64,000 nucleotides of DNA, from assembly GCA_009746045.1 (NCBI GenBank), contig RPFO01000076.1, positions 3,420,420 to 3,484,419 on the forward strand, given 5' to 3'. The position numbers and the translations under genes are program-made. Under the pieces are notes generated by a model. The model made no database searches. It was not told the origin of the DNA and was given only the letters and a program-made list of their open reading frames with translations. This document shows positions 1 to 11,788 of the stretch, in pieces (position 1 is the first letter of the stretch; every line of letters starts with the position of its first letter). Source of the stretch: Mesostigma viride (taxonomy: Eukaryota; Streptophyta; Mesostigmatophyceae; Mesostigmatales; Mesostigmataceae).

Positions 1-1
1 T

Positions 2-784
2 TTAGAGGGATTGACGCTTATACCTTTAGGGGAGCGAGCGCCCAAGCAGGATGCTTTAGTCCTTCCCGGGAGTGTATGTTCAGTTGGTTTTGTAGTTGAT
101 CCAGAGTATGCACCTGAGATAGCCATCGTGCACTGTAAATTGCCGTGGCAAATGGTGAAGGAAACGTGTAGTGCAGCCCAGCATGTATTATCCCGTGCTG
201 CAGGTGCTCAGCTGAGAACCACAGACGTGTATGCTGATATGAACCTGCAGCGCAAGGTGACACTGTGTGTTAAGCGAAGAGACATGACAACACGAGGTCG
301 TTCACAAGGTAATCGCACTGCACCCATAGATCCACAAGCAACCACTGCACGCATGGCTGCGGAGCCACAAGCAACCACTGCACCTAATCGCTCACGTGGC
401 AAGCGCACTGTTGGCACATTGGTAGAGCCACAAGCAACCACTGCACCAAGGCGCTCACGTGGCAAGCGCACTGTTGGCACATTGGTAGAACCACAAGCAA
501 CCACTGCACCAAGCCGCTCGCGTGGCAAGCGCACTGCGGACACATTGGTAGAAACACACACAGCCGCTGCACCAAACCGCTCGCGTGGCAAGAGCATTGC
601 TGGCAAGTCCATGGCAGCGGCTAGTGGCAGCGCATCAAGCCCTGATGACATTGCTAGTGATTTGTCGCTGAGCAGCGACGGTGAGGCATGCATTCCCACA
701 CAAAGGAGAAGTGAGAGGCAACGTGTGGTAGTAAATTATGCGGACTCTGACAGTGCTGCATACACTGATGAGGAGTGGGATTGA
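2..784 (+). CDS. 3' part of an unrecognised repeat-containing protein, open at the window edge
   Basis: The frame is open from base 2 and stops at the TGA ending at 784, so the true start lies outside the window. The first 95 residues are unremarkable and match no family I know. The middle holds four 21-residue repeats built on PQATTAP followed by a basic RSRGKR block, which gives a very basic, Thr/Ala-rich linker. The last 50 residues turn acidic and serine-rich and end in DEEWD. A basic repeat region with an acidic tail suggests a nucleic-acid-binding or chromatin-associated protein, or the C-terminus of a transposon protein, but this is only inference. No intron is evident inside it. Confidence 0.5.
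   Translation, partial: LEGLTLIPLGERAPKQDALVLPGSVCSVGFVVDPEYAPEIAIVHCKLPWQMVKETCSAAQHVLSRAAGAQLRTTDVYADMNLQRKVTLCVKRRDMTTRGRSQGNRTAPIDPQATTARMAAEPQATTAPNRSRGKRTVGTLVEPQATTAPRRSRGKRTVGTLVEPQATTAPSRSRGKRTADTLVETHTAAAPNRSRGKSIAGKSMAAASGSASSPDDIASDLSLSSDGEACIPTQRRSERQRVVVNYADSDSAAYTDEEWD
362..595 (+). repeat. 63-bp in-frame tandem repeat, 4 copies
   Basis: Copies begin near 362, 425, 488 and 551, each 63 bp (21 codons). The first three are nearly identical and the fourth has diverged (ETHTAAAP for EPQATTAP). The period is a multiple of three, so copy-number changes keep the frame, as expected of a coding minisatellite. Confidence 0.85.
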
Positions 785-954
785 TTATATTCCTAATATA
801 ATGTAATGATGGATTGATGTAACTTGTTGTGTGCTTGTCACACTTATATTTATTTATTTCCAATGAACATGTGTGTCAACTGCATCATTTCTGCATCCAC
901 ATATATTGCATAAGTGTCCTGTCTTCATGCACTTGAGAGTTCTCAAGTGTCATG

Positions 955-1335
955 CTCAGTGTCCTGATTTTCCTGATTTTTTGTGCCATGCTAAGTGTCC
1001 TGATTTTCCTGATTTTTTGTGCTGTTAAGTGTCCTGATTTTCCTGATTTTTTCTGATTCAGCGGGTTTTCTCAGGATCTCAGGATTTCTCAGGATTTTTT
1101 TACGAATCTCAGTGTTTCTCAGTGTTTCGCGAGACGCATCTCAGGCACTTCTCAAGATTCTCAAGAGAAGTCCTGATATAATATCAGGAATCCTGAGAAA
1201 AGTCTCAGGGTTTCTCAGGATTTCTCCTCATATCCTGAGAAAAAATCAGGAAATCTCAGGAAATCCTGAGAAAATCTCAGGAATCCTGAGAAAAATCTCA
1301 GGAAATCTCAGGATCCTGAGAAAAATCTCAGAACC
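955..1335. repeat. Low-complexity tandem region (TCCTGATTTT and CTCAGGAAT arrays)
   Basis: Three copies of a 38-40 bp unit containing TCCTGATTTTCCTGATTTTTT lie at about 965-1055. They are followed by about 270 bp of short CTCAGGA/TCCTGAG words in both orientations, so the tract can fold on itself. It abuts the truncated end of the gypsy-like element at about 1340. Confidence 0.7.
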
Positions 1336-2504
1336 CGACTTCCTAGTGTGTCTGGGCACCAGAAGGAACCATCCGGAAACCAAACCACCCGCCGGCGCAC
1401 ACTGATGTCCACATCCTGCTTGTCCAGCCAGTCCACTCCAATGATGATGTCGGCAGCGCCTAACGGCGCAATAGTCGCCACCAGGTCCACCGGCGTGCCC
1501 TGCAGTACACCCTTGATGTCTGCTAGGCCCGGCGATTGGTGTCGCCGACCGTCGGAATAGGTGACATATACTGCCGTGGTGTGAGGTCGGGGTACCAGGC
1601 CCAGCCGACGCACCAGGGCCTCATTGATGAAGGACGTGGAGGCGCCGGTGTCGACCAGGAACTTCACATCCATGATCGTTTTCTCCTTCAAATACGGATC
1701 AAGGACGGTGGGAGGGACCAGTAACCCTCCGCTGAAAAGAAACAGATGCCGCGAATCTCCTTGAGATGCACGCGCCGCCGGTTGGGTGGACGCGTCTGCG
1801 GCCACGTTATTGACGTCTACCTCTACTCTAATTGACTCCGCGTCTGGGCTACCATCTGATTTTTCTACCCTATCCCCTACCCCGGGACCCAAGCCCATGG
1901 GCAGGGCTACTACTCCCGAGGAGCGGTGGGACGGGAGGCCGCCTCGCCCGACCACCCGCCCTCTTCCCCCCCTCCTCCTCCTCGTCAGCCCCCTCCTCGT
2001 CGTCATACTCGTAGCCAGCCACCGCCTGCGTTTGGCCGGAAGAGGAGGACTGTCGCCGCGCCTCAATCTCGTTGACCGCGCGCAACACACCCTTGGTAGA
2101 GCTGATCGCGGGGGTCGCGGCTGCTGGTACTGCGTCGGGACCTGTCTGGCGTGCTGCAGGCGAGCCGCACGCTCACCCGCGTTGCGGGGTCGGTCCCGAG
2201 GGCCGGAGGAGTCGGGGCGGCTGCCGAAGGCCGGGCCGGAGAAACGAACGCTGGGTGTCCCTTCTCCTGCCCCGCGACCGGCGTTCTTGCCCCGAAGCTT
2301 GGGGCAGTCGCGCTTGAGGTGCCCCACCTCACTGCACATGAAGCAGCGCGCCTTGCTAGCATCGATCGCGTTAACGCCAAGGTCAGTGTAGCCATCATCA
2401 GGGTCGTCGGGGTACTCCTCCTCCTCCTCGCCGGTGAGCTCCGTAGAGTACATCTGGTTCACCCGTCGCGGACCTGCAGTGGCTGACCTGAAGAAACGGC
2501 GCAC
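1308..2504 (-). pseudogene. Gypsy-like gag zinc knuckle plus aspartic protease
   Basis: After a short segment rich in Glu, residues 54-67 form a CCHC zinc knuckle (CFMCSEVGHLKRDC), the nucleic-acid-binding motif of nucleocapsids. A basic, Arg/Pro-rich linker follows. The retropepsin follows at about residues 270-390, with the catalytic FLVDTGAST motif and a late IIIGVDWL motif typical of Ty3/gypsy proteases. The frame stops just beyond it, where reverse transcriptase should begin. The gag capsid part lies upstream in another frame, so a frameshift near 2500 separates the two. The intact DTGA triad here is a useful contrast with the altered protease motifs of elements A, B and C. Confidence 0.8.
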
Positions 2505-3826
2505 CGAGGGCCGGTGCGCGCCCGCGAGACACCACGTCGGCCACCTGCAGAAGGTATCTCTGGATATTCAGGATGTCCCACTCCTTCCAGGGGACCTCAG
2601 CGTAGTGTTTGAATACCTCGTCCTGCAGCTCGGGGCTGAGCGCCTCGATGAATCTGATCTTGTACTCGTACCAGGTCATGTCGGTTAGATAAGCGGCGCT
2701 GGACTCAAACTTGGACAGAAACTCGCGATATATGGGGTGGTCCCCTGGCGCAGCTTGCCGAAAGCGATCCGCTCGTGGAGCTCCGCGTCTGGGGGTATCA
2801 GCTTGCGGCGCACCCGGTCCATCAGCTCCTCCACGGTTTGCGGGTATGACTGGGATGCGATGCTCTCACAGTTCAGGATGCTCACCACCGAGGGGTCCAT
2901 GCAGGTGTTAACCACATGTGGGATCAAATCGCAGGTGGCCAGTTCCCAGCTGTTGTGATTGCACCAAACGGTATACTGCTGTTGCCACATGCGTCCCCAT
3001 TCGTCGACCTCTCGCGGTTTCATATCCGCGTGCAGCTTGGGTACATTCTTGAAGGTAGGCATCGGTGGGGCCTTTACCGTGTTAAGCTTAGGCCCCCCGA
3101 CCTCTCTGTAGGAGATGGAGCCGAATGTTGGAGGCTGCGACCGCGGGAGAGATCCGGATCTGTCCGGTGTGCCGTGTGTCCGGCGCACCTGTACCGACGA
3201 GGGGTGTTCGTACCCCGGGTCATCCAGTGCCACCCTGCTGAAACTGAGGTTGCCAGCAGGCGCAGGCGAGGGGACCACGCTTCGGTCAAGCACCCGTGGG
3301 CGCTGCGGTTGAGGTGCCGGGCGCTGGGCTGGCGTGTGAGCCTCCTCGTCGCGGGTGGTGACACTGCTCCGGGTCTCCTCTGGGCTGGTCCGTGGTCTAT
3401 GAGTACCAACGGGCGGGCCCTGCGTGACAGATCCCTCGTCCGCCTCGTTAGTCCCTCCCAGGTCATCGAACTCGCCATCTGCCCCTGGGACCTCCCCTTC
3501 CTCGTCCGAATACCATAGCGCCGTGGGTAACAGGGACGTGCTGCCGAAGGACACTCTGCGTCTGCCCCGGTGTGGGGGACCCGGTGGATGTCCCTGGGGC
3601 CGCCCCCGACCTGCCCAAGGATGCGTTGGCCGCCCGGTGCCTGGCTGCTGCTGGCGGTAGTGCAGGGTATCTCCATTCTCGTCTCCCTGCTGCTCTGGAT
3701 CCGGTGGTAGCCATTGTGGTCTCGTCTGGGGTTGGTGCTGCTGCATCCGGGGTTGCTGCTGTTGCCATTGCTGTTGTGGTGACCGTTGCTGCTGCTGATG
3801 CTGCCTCTGCTGTTGCTGCTGCTGCG

Positions 3827-3869
<43 letters not shown>

Positions 3870-3882
3870 TTGCTGTTGCTGT

Positions 3883-3935
<53 letters not shown>

Positions 3936-4235
3936 CGGTTGCTGCTGCTGCTGGTACTCTGGGAGCCTCTCTCGGTCGTTCCTGTCATCTCCCTGCCTGG
4001 TTAAGGCGTCTATATTGTCCCCATCCGCTGGGGAGCTAGGTCTGGATCGTAGGGAGCCTTCCACAGGTCTCTCCATGACCTCACCTGTACCTGTCTCTAC
4101 TTGTGGTGGTACCTCTAGCCCTTCTGTACCGTGCTCGTGGTTGTCTACCGGTTCTATCTCTCTATTATCTGGGTCTCTCTCCCTAAGCTCGTCTTCTGTC
4201 TCTCTGGCGTTCCTTGTTTGGTACCGTGTTGGCAT
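2398..4235 (-). pseudogene. Gag polyprotein with poly-Gln tract, frameshifted
   Basis: The N-terminal half is disordered: charged, then a long Gln run (coded by 3744-3955), then Pro/Arg-rich sequence. From about residue 385 a capsid-like gag domain begins (VDEWGRMWQQQYTVWCNHNS and onward). The frame stops at 2685, while the gag domain plainly continues one frame away through YREFLSKFESSAAYL and MTWYEYKIRFIEALSPELQD to about 2400. One frameshift thus lies near the GGGG run at about 2745 and a second near 2500. I read these as decay and not as programmed shifts, because both fall inside the domain. Confidence 0.75.
3744..3955 (-). repeat. (CAG/CAA)n poly-glutamine trinucleotide tract
   Basis: On the plus strand this is an almost pure CTG/TTG run. 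In the gag frame it codes about 60 Gln with a few Pro, Arg and His interruptions. Mixed CAG and CAA codons break up the pure repeat. Confidence 0.9.
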
Positions 4236-4362
4236 GGTGCTCGTACCGGGACCTTACACAGCAGGCATCACCTCCCCAGGAAGAAGAGAGAGAGAAAGAG
4301 CAACCACGTGCTATGGATCTATAGATATAGAATCTAGTATCACTTCCTAGTAATAGTATCCT

Positions 4363-4701
4363 CTACTGTTTGCTAGGGCCAATGGTCAGCTGAGAGAAGG
4401 TAACTGTAACTGCTGTCCCCTCCCCCTGGCTGCTGAGCGTGGGTGGCTTGGAGCATTCACGAGTGATGTGCATCCCCTCAGGCAATGGCATATGTTCCCT
4501 AACAAACCTATCTGCATCTGCAATGTTATCAAACCCTTTCCACTTAGCACTAGAGCCTTGGGACAATATCTTATCTTTTATGTGTTCCTCACAAGTCTTC
4601 CAGCTGTAGAATATAGCAGGTCTACCCTTATCCCCGTCGTGAGCTACTGCATAGTAAGGATATCCAGACTGTCCACCCTTGTTTATTTTACGTCGGGGCA
4701 T
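4363..4701 (-). CDS. Small viroplasmin-like (RNase H1 N-terminal-type) protein of the gypsy element
   Basis: This is a 112-residue ORF with an ATG start. Residues 14-75 (YPYYAVAHDGDKGRPAIFYS, then W-K-T-C and a KGFDN segment) match the pattern of the small hybrid-binding fold shared by eukaryotic RNase H1 N-termini and the caulimovirus viroplasmin family: YAV.G...GIY.SW..C...V, then KGF....A..F. The fold typically binds RNA/DNA hybrids. The tail is Ser/Thr-rich. It sits between LTR and gag, and a homologous ORF lies at 18365-18778 in the same position relative to a related LTR. It could assist reverse transcription, but this is inference. Confidence 0.7.
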   Translation of the reverse strand: MPRRKINKGGQSGYPYYAVAHDGDKGRPAIFYSWKTCEEHIKDKILSQGSSAKWKGFDNIADADRFVREHMPLPEGMHITRECSKPPTLSSQGEGTAVTVTFSQLTIGPSKQ

Positions 4702-5434
4702 GTTACATCATAGTCTGGCAGCGGCTTGCAAGCAGGAGAGAAAGGGGAAACCCAGGCTACCTCTAATGCAGTGACCTTAAACAAACGAGGAGAGAGCACG
4801 GAGTGTAGTACAGCACACGCCCCCAGCCATCCGCGGCAAAGAGGCTATACAACGATTACACGGAGGTAAACACCGTCAACACAGTCGGCAACAGCCAGAC
4901 GGTATTCACCCCCACAACATGTAAAACAACGAATGGTTGTCGTCCGCAACTTCCATTCGAACCAACGACATTCACACCCTATAGAGGCACAACGTATAAC
5001 GAGAACCCCTACGCGTGCGAACCCGGAGAGGAAGCGAGCATGCCAGCTAGCCTTCCACAGGCATAGCTTGTATCCTATCTAGGGGACGCACCATAATCGA
5101 TGACGTTAAATCCTCCTGAGCTGGCCGCCACCCGGTGTCGTTGAAGGCAAGCCCTGGCCGCCACTAGGTGTCGTTGAAAGCAGGAGAGCTGAACGCTATC
5201 GTTTACAGCACCTCACCACAGGACTATTGCTAGCCCCGCCGAGTATCCCAGACTGGCCGCTTGCTGGCTAGGTCGTCGTTGAATCCCTTTACGGGCTGGC
5301 CGCCGACCAGTCAGCAGTCGTTGAATTCCGGAACCTCTACCTACGTCAAACTCAGCCTTGGTATCCTAATTGGCTCACTAACCCTCTCCGCGAGAGTTAG
5401 CTAACCTTTCCAGCACATTTCCTCCGATAACCAG
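4702..5434 (-). other. Gypsy-element leader with degenerate repeats
   Basis: This stretch between LTR and first ORF has no recognisable gene. At about 5112-5330 a word resembling CTGGCCGCC, followed 10-25 bases later by GTCGTTGAA, recurs four times, so the leader carries degenerate tandem repeats. On the minus strand it may act as packaging or untranslated leader sequence (inference). Confidence 0.5.
5419..5434 (-). other. Putative primer-binding site
   Basis: One base inside the LTR end the minus strand reads TGGTTATCGGAGGAAA. The related LTR at 19311-19865 is followed, again after one base, by TGGTTCCGGAGGAAC. A TGG start complementary to a tRNA CCA end, with the same spacing in two copies, supports a primer-binding site. 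I cannot assign the tRNA. Confidence 0.5.
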
Positions 5435-6016
5435 TGTTACGTCCCGGCCCAGACTCACCTAGCCTGAGCTACGTAGCGAAAGACCCTTCTTGCCGGAATT
5501 AGGAATAATCCAAGATAGCCTAAAGTAGGTTGCGCTTCACGACGTGAGTCGTGAGATATCTGGCATCACGGCTTAATGCCAAGCTAATTAGTTCACACTT
5601 ATAATGGCTAGCAATACCAATTACAAATGGATAATGCCCCGGGCTCAATGTGTAGGCGTATTCGCACTTATCAATCATTAAACCAAGAGGACGAGACTCT
5701 CGTCCTCGGACCAATTTAACCTAGGTTGATTGCGGCGCAGATACATGCCAATTTCCCTGGACCAATCCAAGCCAAACATTCCACGTAGGATCCGGGCCGA
5801 CATCGACCCTCAACTACAGGATCCACGCCTAGTACTACGAATGGACTCAGAACTGACGCGGCGCCACCGCACCGGTTCCTAAAAGGGCAACCTAGGACCA
5901 AAATAACTAGTCCAATTCACACAAGAGTCAATGTCCATAAAACTTAGTACAACGGCCACAAGGCCTTAGTAATTTATTCCATTGTTACGTCCGACCTAAA
6001 GGGCCGGGACGTAACA
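5435..6016 (-). repeat. 5' LTR of the gypsy-like element
   Basis: The 582-bp segment starts TGTTACGTCCCGGCCC and ends with its exact reverse complement, so the LTR has 16-bp perfect terminal inverted repeats and TG/CA ends. A second hairpin arm (TGTTACGTCC at 5983) lies just inside the right end. Length and termini resemble the LTRs at 19311-19865 and 22736-23293. Confidence 0.8.
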
Positions 6017-6247
6017 AAACCCTATCCGGTTAGCCGTAACCGTGGGACAAGCTAGCTGTCCGTACCGACCCGGATAAGGCCCCGGACTGGGGCCTAGGTG
6101 GCGCCGGCCCTAGGCGCCGCCCTTAGACCGGTCGACCGCATCGGACCGCCGGATTATAGCCGGCGGCTTAGCGGACGCTAGCGGAAGGCGTGCGGACGGA
6201 CATGGGTAACTTAGAGCCAGATCCTAGGGCTCTAGAGTTACTCAACT
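6017..6247 (-). repeat. Partial LTR of the element-C type
   Basis: This copy matches the last ~226 bases (plus-strand sense) of the 346-bp direct repeats at 26686-27031 and 32495-32840, almost base for base. Its left part is replaced by the gypsy LTR. Its orientation is opposite to what an LTR of the neighbouring plus-strand element A would need if A were the same family as C. Confidence 0.85.
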
Positions 6248-6253
6248 ACTCCC

Positions 6254-8082
<1,829 letters not shown>

Positions 8083-8104
<22 letters not shown>

Positions 8105-9552
8105 GGTACCACCTGCGGCCTACCTGCCACAAGAACGAGGACGAGCTGGGGCATTTGGACGTCCTGTGCCACAAGTGCCACGGGCCGCCCCACGGTGACC
8201 CCAAGGACTGCAAGCGGCCTCCTTACGGCAAGAAGTGTGAGTCTCCCTCTCATGCTGGCTTGAGTGTGCCTGCTTCACCCCTTTCATCTGCATGCCCCAC
8301 TGTCAGAGCAGTGAGCAGTTCTGGAAAGGTGCTACAGCTGGTTTCAGAAGATTATGTCTCTAAACCAACCTTCACATCTATGGTTCCCAAGGTGTGCAGA
8401 GTGTCCCCCTCAGAGGATGCTCATATCAGTATACAGGAGCTTGCTTTGCAGTTGCACTTCCTTTATGGGCATGAAGTGAGTGCAGAGGTGGTGGCAGCAG
8501 CAATAGGGGGGGCAGCACTCAGACGTGCTTGCCAGGTGGTCAGATCCCACTGCCAGCATTGTCAGTTCAATGCACCCAACCCCCCTAAGGGGCATGTAGC
8601 TACCCCACCTAAGTGCAAGGGCAGGGTGGTAGGAGATGTCTTTCATATAAAAGGACAATCTTACTTGGCATGGTCAAGGTACACAACCATTGAACCATTA
8701 CCTGGAATGGACAAGACACAGTTGCTCAGGGCTCTCTTGATTGCTCAGGCCAGGTACTACCCTGTGGAGGCATTGTTACTGGATCAACAGTTCACGTGTC
8801 TTGCCAATGAACCAGGGTGTGAGGCTATTGATCTGGCAGGGCTAGAAGATCATGAGAGGCAAGGCATCATTGAAAGGGCCATCAGGTCCATTAAAACCCT
8901 TGTAGCCAAGGAGGATGGCAATCTGCTGGCTGACAGTGGGTCATATGCTGACAGAGCTCTGTGGTCCACCAGGCTGTGCCAAGTCCTCAACAGGAGGCCA
9001 CTCATGAAAACCCCACAAGGGGTGATCATTACACCAGATGGATTGCATGCAGGCATTTATCCACCTGAGGTACTAGCCCTCTACGATGCACAGCGAGCAC
9101 ATACAGCTAGCAGGTTAGCTGTCAAGGATGCAAAGCATCCACATCCCACCTTCAGAGAAGGGGATCAGGTCCTATTCTACAAGGAGTTGGGACTAGGCAA
9201 GGTGGGTACCTGGCATGGGCCAGCCACCATCCTAAAGTTTAACACCACTGGCAGGATAGTGTTGGTTAAACACAATGACACGGGTAAGATTCACAGGTGT
9301 TCACCTCACAGGATGAAATTGTATTTTCCAACTGTGTCAGACGTGGCAGAGGAGGAAGAGCTGTTGGCCGACAGCCCTGTACAGTTACCTGGCATCCCAG
9401 CGTTGCCCAGTGAGTGGTTGTTTGGAACACCCACTGGTGAGTGTGAGAGCCACAACCACTGTGACACCCAGGTCACCCTTGATGATTGCAGGCAGTCACT
9501 GCAGGCCTGGCCCCCTGCAGCAGAGGGTCAAATTGGCAAAACTGTCAGGTGA
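8083..9552 (+). CDS. Element A zinc-finger plus integrase
   Basis: A Cys/His-rich stretch (residues 15-50, including CHKC) precedes a DDE integrase. The HHCC finger is H125, H130, C157 and C160. Core acids are D185 (GDVFHIKG), D234 (LLLDQQF) and E264 (RQGIIERAI), with 29 residues between the last two; D-35-E is the usual retroviral/Ty3 spacing. A C-terminal SH3-like module (GDQVLFYKELGLGKVGTWHG) resembles GPY/F-type DNA-binding tails. It would insert the cDNA into the genome. It is separated from gag by a frame change at about 8090 and is followed, not preceded, by protease. Confidence 0.75.
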
Positions 9553-10072
9553 TCAGCAACCTCTCACCTCTTCAATTGTGAACATAGCTCAGCCACTAGC
9601 TGCACCTTCCAAACGCAGCCTAGCAGAAGCTGTTCGCATTTTACAATCAGCTCATAGAGCTAAAGCTCAAACTGCTGCTGCAGGATCAGCTAAGGTGGGA
9701 AAGGTTGGGCAGAATGACAATAGCCCATTTATGGTTGCAGTGGACACACAAGCCCAGGTCAGCATTATCAGTGCCCTGGCTGTGCCCCATTTGCCTTTGG
9801 AACCTTCACCCTGGCACCATGTGGCTGATTTCTCAGGGCAGTCATCCCTCAAGGTACAAGGTCAGGTCATGTTGACTATAGTTGGTATCCCAACTCCTTT
9901 TCAGGTATTGGAAGGTTATAAAGGGAATGCCTTGTTGGGTGATCCTTTTCTCTCTTACCCTGGTGTCATTATCTCCAGTGATAGACTAGCCATCCAGGAC
10001 CTGGGTGGTGTTGATCTGAATCATTTCAAAATTTCTCTTCAAAACTTCTTAACACCAACATTGCTTCTGTAA
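9410..10072 (+). CDS. Element A aspartic-protease-like domain with DTQA
   Basis: The domain proper starts near 9720. FMVAVDTQAQVSIIS occupies the place of the catalytic DTGA/DSGA motif, with Gln instead of the near-invariant Gly. A flap-like segment and FQVLEGYKGNALLGDPFLSY follow, matching the late hydrophobic-Gly motif of retropepsins. Elements B and C share the fold and an altered third residue. The frame overlaps the end of the integrase ORF by 143 bp. Proteolytic activity is doubtful by classical criteria. Confidence 0.65.
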   Translation: MSGCLEHPLVSVRATTTVTPRSPLMIAGSHCRPGPLQQRVKLAKLSGDQQPLTSSIVNIAQPLAAPSKRSLAEAVRILQSAHRAKAQTAAAGSAKVGKVGQNDNSPFMVAVDTQAQVSIISALAVPHLPLEPSPWHHVADFSGQSSLKVQGQVMLTIVGIPTPFQVLEGYKGNALLGDPFLSYPGVIISSDRLAIQDLGGVDLNHFKISLQNFLTPTLLL

Positions 10073-10112
10073 AATTTGCTACCCCAAGTATGCCCCAGGG
10101 CAAGAACCCTGT

Positions 10113-11180
10113 GTGGCAGACTTGGTTCATAACCAAAAACTTCACCCCACCTCCTTTGGATTGGGCAAGCATGATGTGGCTAAAATGTCTCCTCTTTCTT
10201 ATGAACAGATAGAGCAAGATTGTCGCACACACATAGGTTTCCTAAAATGGGTGGAGGCCTTCAACAAGGCCAGGGAAGAATGGGTAGTGCCAGATCCTCT
10301 TAGCCCCTCTCACACTCCACCTGTCACACCTATTGACAAAAAGCCTGCAGGGTGCAAGCACTTGCGCCTGAAGTTTGTGTGCAAACATAAGCCAGCAGCA
10401 GATGGGTCAGTCATTTTCCATGCTAGACCTTGTGTGACAGAGTTCAAGGGCACCACTGATCTGACAGAGGCAGAGTTGTACACGCCAGGCATTCAGCAAA
10501 CCTCTCTCAAAATATTGCTGTCTGTCTTTGTGGGTCATCTCAATGACGGGGATGACTATGTATGTAAGGCTACAGACATTAAAAGGGCTTTCTTGAAAGG
10601 CTCACCTGAGATAGCACAACAAGTGTGGCATGGTCAGGTGTATGTAGTCTCCACTCCCAGAGTTTGGGCAAAACACATCCCTCAGCAGTACCTGAAAGCT
10701 AACATAGGTGTTGAAGGGCTGCAATCAGCTCCTCGCATTTTCAGGATGTCAGCTCAGGCTGTGTTTGAAAAGCTAGGGGCTACATATGATGACATAGACC
10801 CTTGCTTCTTTGTGGTCCCACACCCTCATGGCATACTCACCTTTGTGCGGCATGGGGATGATCAGCTGATTGCTGGGCCAAGGCGTGCTGTAGATGATTT
10901 TATTCAACAAGTGTCACAGCATTTTGAGATTGGCAAGCAAGTAGAGCTGGGCACCACTGCCATAAAATTTTGTGGCACAATGTTACAACTCCAGCAGCAT
11001 CAAAACCAGTGGGTGTGTGCACTTTACTCTCCCAATGATTACATGCACAGCTGCTTGGAGGTTTTGCAAACAAAAATCAAACCTGGAGCCTGCCCACCAT
11101 TAGAGGCAAGCTGGGGTGGTTGTGCTCAACGTGTGCACCTCACCTGGCTGTGGTTAGCAGAGTTGATGATGATGTCTTGA
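10113..11180 (+). CDS. Element A copia-type reverse transcriptase
   Basis: This is a copia-class RT: LRLKFVCKHKPAADG near the start, motif A CKATDIKRAFLKG, the GVEGLQSAPRIFRMS motif B region, and the catalytic motif VRHGDDQLIAG. HGDD stands where copia RTs have Y[VI]DD. Both catalytic Asp of motif C and the motif A Asp are present. The frame is broken from protease upstream (stop at 10072) and from RNase H downstream near 11110. Confidence 0.8.
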   Translation: MADLVHNQKLHPTSFGLGKHDVAKMSPLSYEQIEQDCRTHIGFLKWVEAFNKAREEWVVPDPLSPSHTPPVTPIDKKPAGCKHLRLKFVCKHKPAADGSVIFHARPCVTEFKGTTDLTEAELYTPGIQQTSLKILLSVFVGHLNDGDDYVCKATDIKRAFLKGSPEIAQQVWHGQVYVVSTPRVWAKHIPQQYLKANIGVEGLQSAPRIFRMSAQAVFEKLGATYDDIDPCFFVVPHPHGILTFVRHGDDQLIAGPRRAVDDFIQQVSQHFEIGKQVELGTTAIKFCGTMLQLQQHQNQWVCALYSPNDYMHSCLEVLQTKIKPGACPPLEASWGGCAQRVHLTWLWLAELMMMS

Positions 11181-11788
11181 TGCAAGTAGGTCACAAAGCC
11201 ATCACCAAAACTCTCCAGGAAGGCCCTCCCCTTATCTTGCATTCCTTGGATCTCCACAAAACCATTCACATCCAAGCTATGATGGATAGTTCCATGGAGT
11301 CCAGGCAGATTACCAAGTTGCAGGCAAGGGAGTCAGGCTTGTATTTTGTGCAGAATGATGATGCACCCTTGTCTCTCATTTCATGGTACAGCCGGTTGCA
11401 TAGACGCAAGGCTGTCAGCAGCAATGCTGCTGAGTGCAGGGCAGTGGTGTCAGCAGTGCTTCATGCCAGGTACTTGAATCATGTGCTGGTCTGGTTGCAG
11501 ATGCAAGCAGGCAGCAATGCTGGGGTGGTGGCACACTTGCTCACTGACAGTCAGTCAGTCCTCAGTTTCCTTGCTAACCCCTATGCTGTGCACACTGATC
11601 TTGACTGGGTGGTCCTTAAACAGGAGTCCACCTACTGGGAGTCCACCCGTCACGTGGAGGACAAACACAACGCTGCTGATGCACTCACTAAAGTGCCTCA
11701 GCAGGCAGCTGATCAATATCAGCTGTTGTACCACTTGATGAACCCGTATGGCAAGCAGGCAACCCTGCTCCATCGGGGGGACGCCTAG
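11120..11788 (+). CDS. Element A RNase H domain
   Basis: RNase H acidic residues are visible in order: Asp in IQAMMDSSMES, Glu in NAAECRAVVS, Asp in LTDSQSVLSF and Asp in NAADALTK. It would degrade RNA in RNA/DNA hybrids. The first residues (CSTCAPHLAV) align with the RT-RH connection of element C (LADTVAPDLAV), so a frameshift in the overlap 11100-11180 separates it from RT. Confidence 0.8.
   Translation: MCSTCAPHLAVVSRVDDDVLMQVGHKAITKTLQEGPPLILHSLDLHKTIHIQAMMDSSMESRQITKLQARESGLYFVQNDDAPLSLISWYSRLHRRKAVSSNAAECRAVVSAVLHARYLNHVLVWLQMQAGSNAGVVAHLLTDSQSVLSFLANPYAVHTDLDWVVLKQESTYWESTRHVEDKHNAADALTKVPQQAADQYQLLYHLMNPYGKQATLLHRGDA

Larger units (their letters stand above)
1308..6016 (-). mobile_element. 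Truncated Ty3/gypsy-like LTR retrotransposon
   Basis: Read on the minus strand the order is a 5' LTR (6016-5435), a PBS-like site, a leader, a viroplasmin-like ORF (4701-4363), a poly-Gln gag (4235-2398) and a CCHC knuckle with canonical retropepsin (2504-1308). It then ends in simple repeats. Reverse transcriptase, RNase H, integrase and the 3' LTR are missing, so it cannot move on its own. The gag has at least two frameshifts. The right LTR border abuts a partial 346-bp-type LTR at 6017-6247, which suggests that this element inserted into that older LTR. Confidence 0.8.

Noticed and set aside
3572..4039. Ala- and Leu-rich plus-strand ORFs
   Set aside because: They are antisense to the poly-Gln gag; the codon structure follows the CAG repeat.
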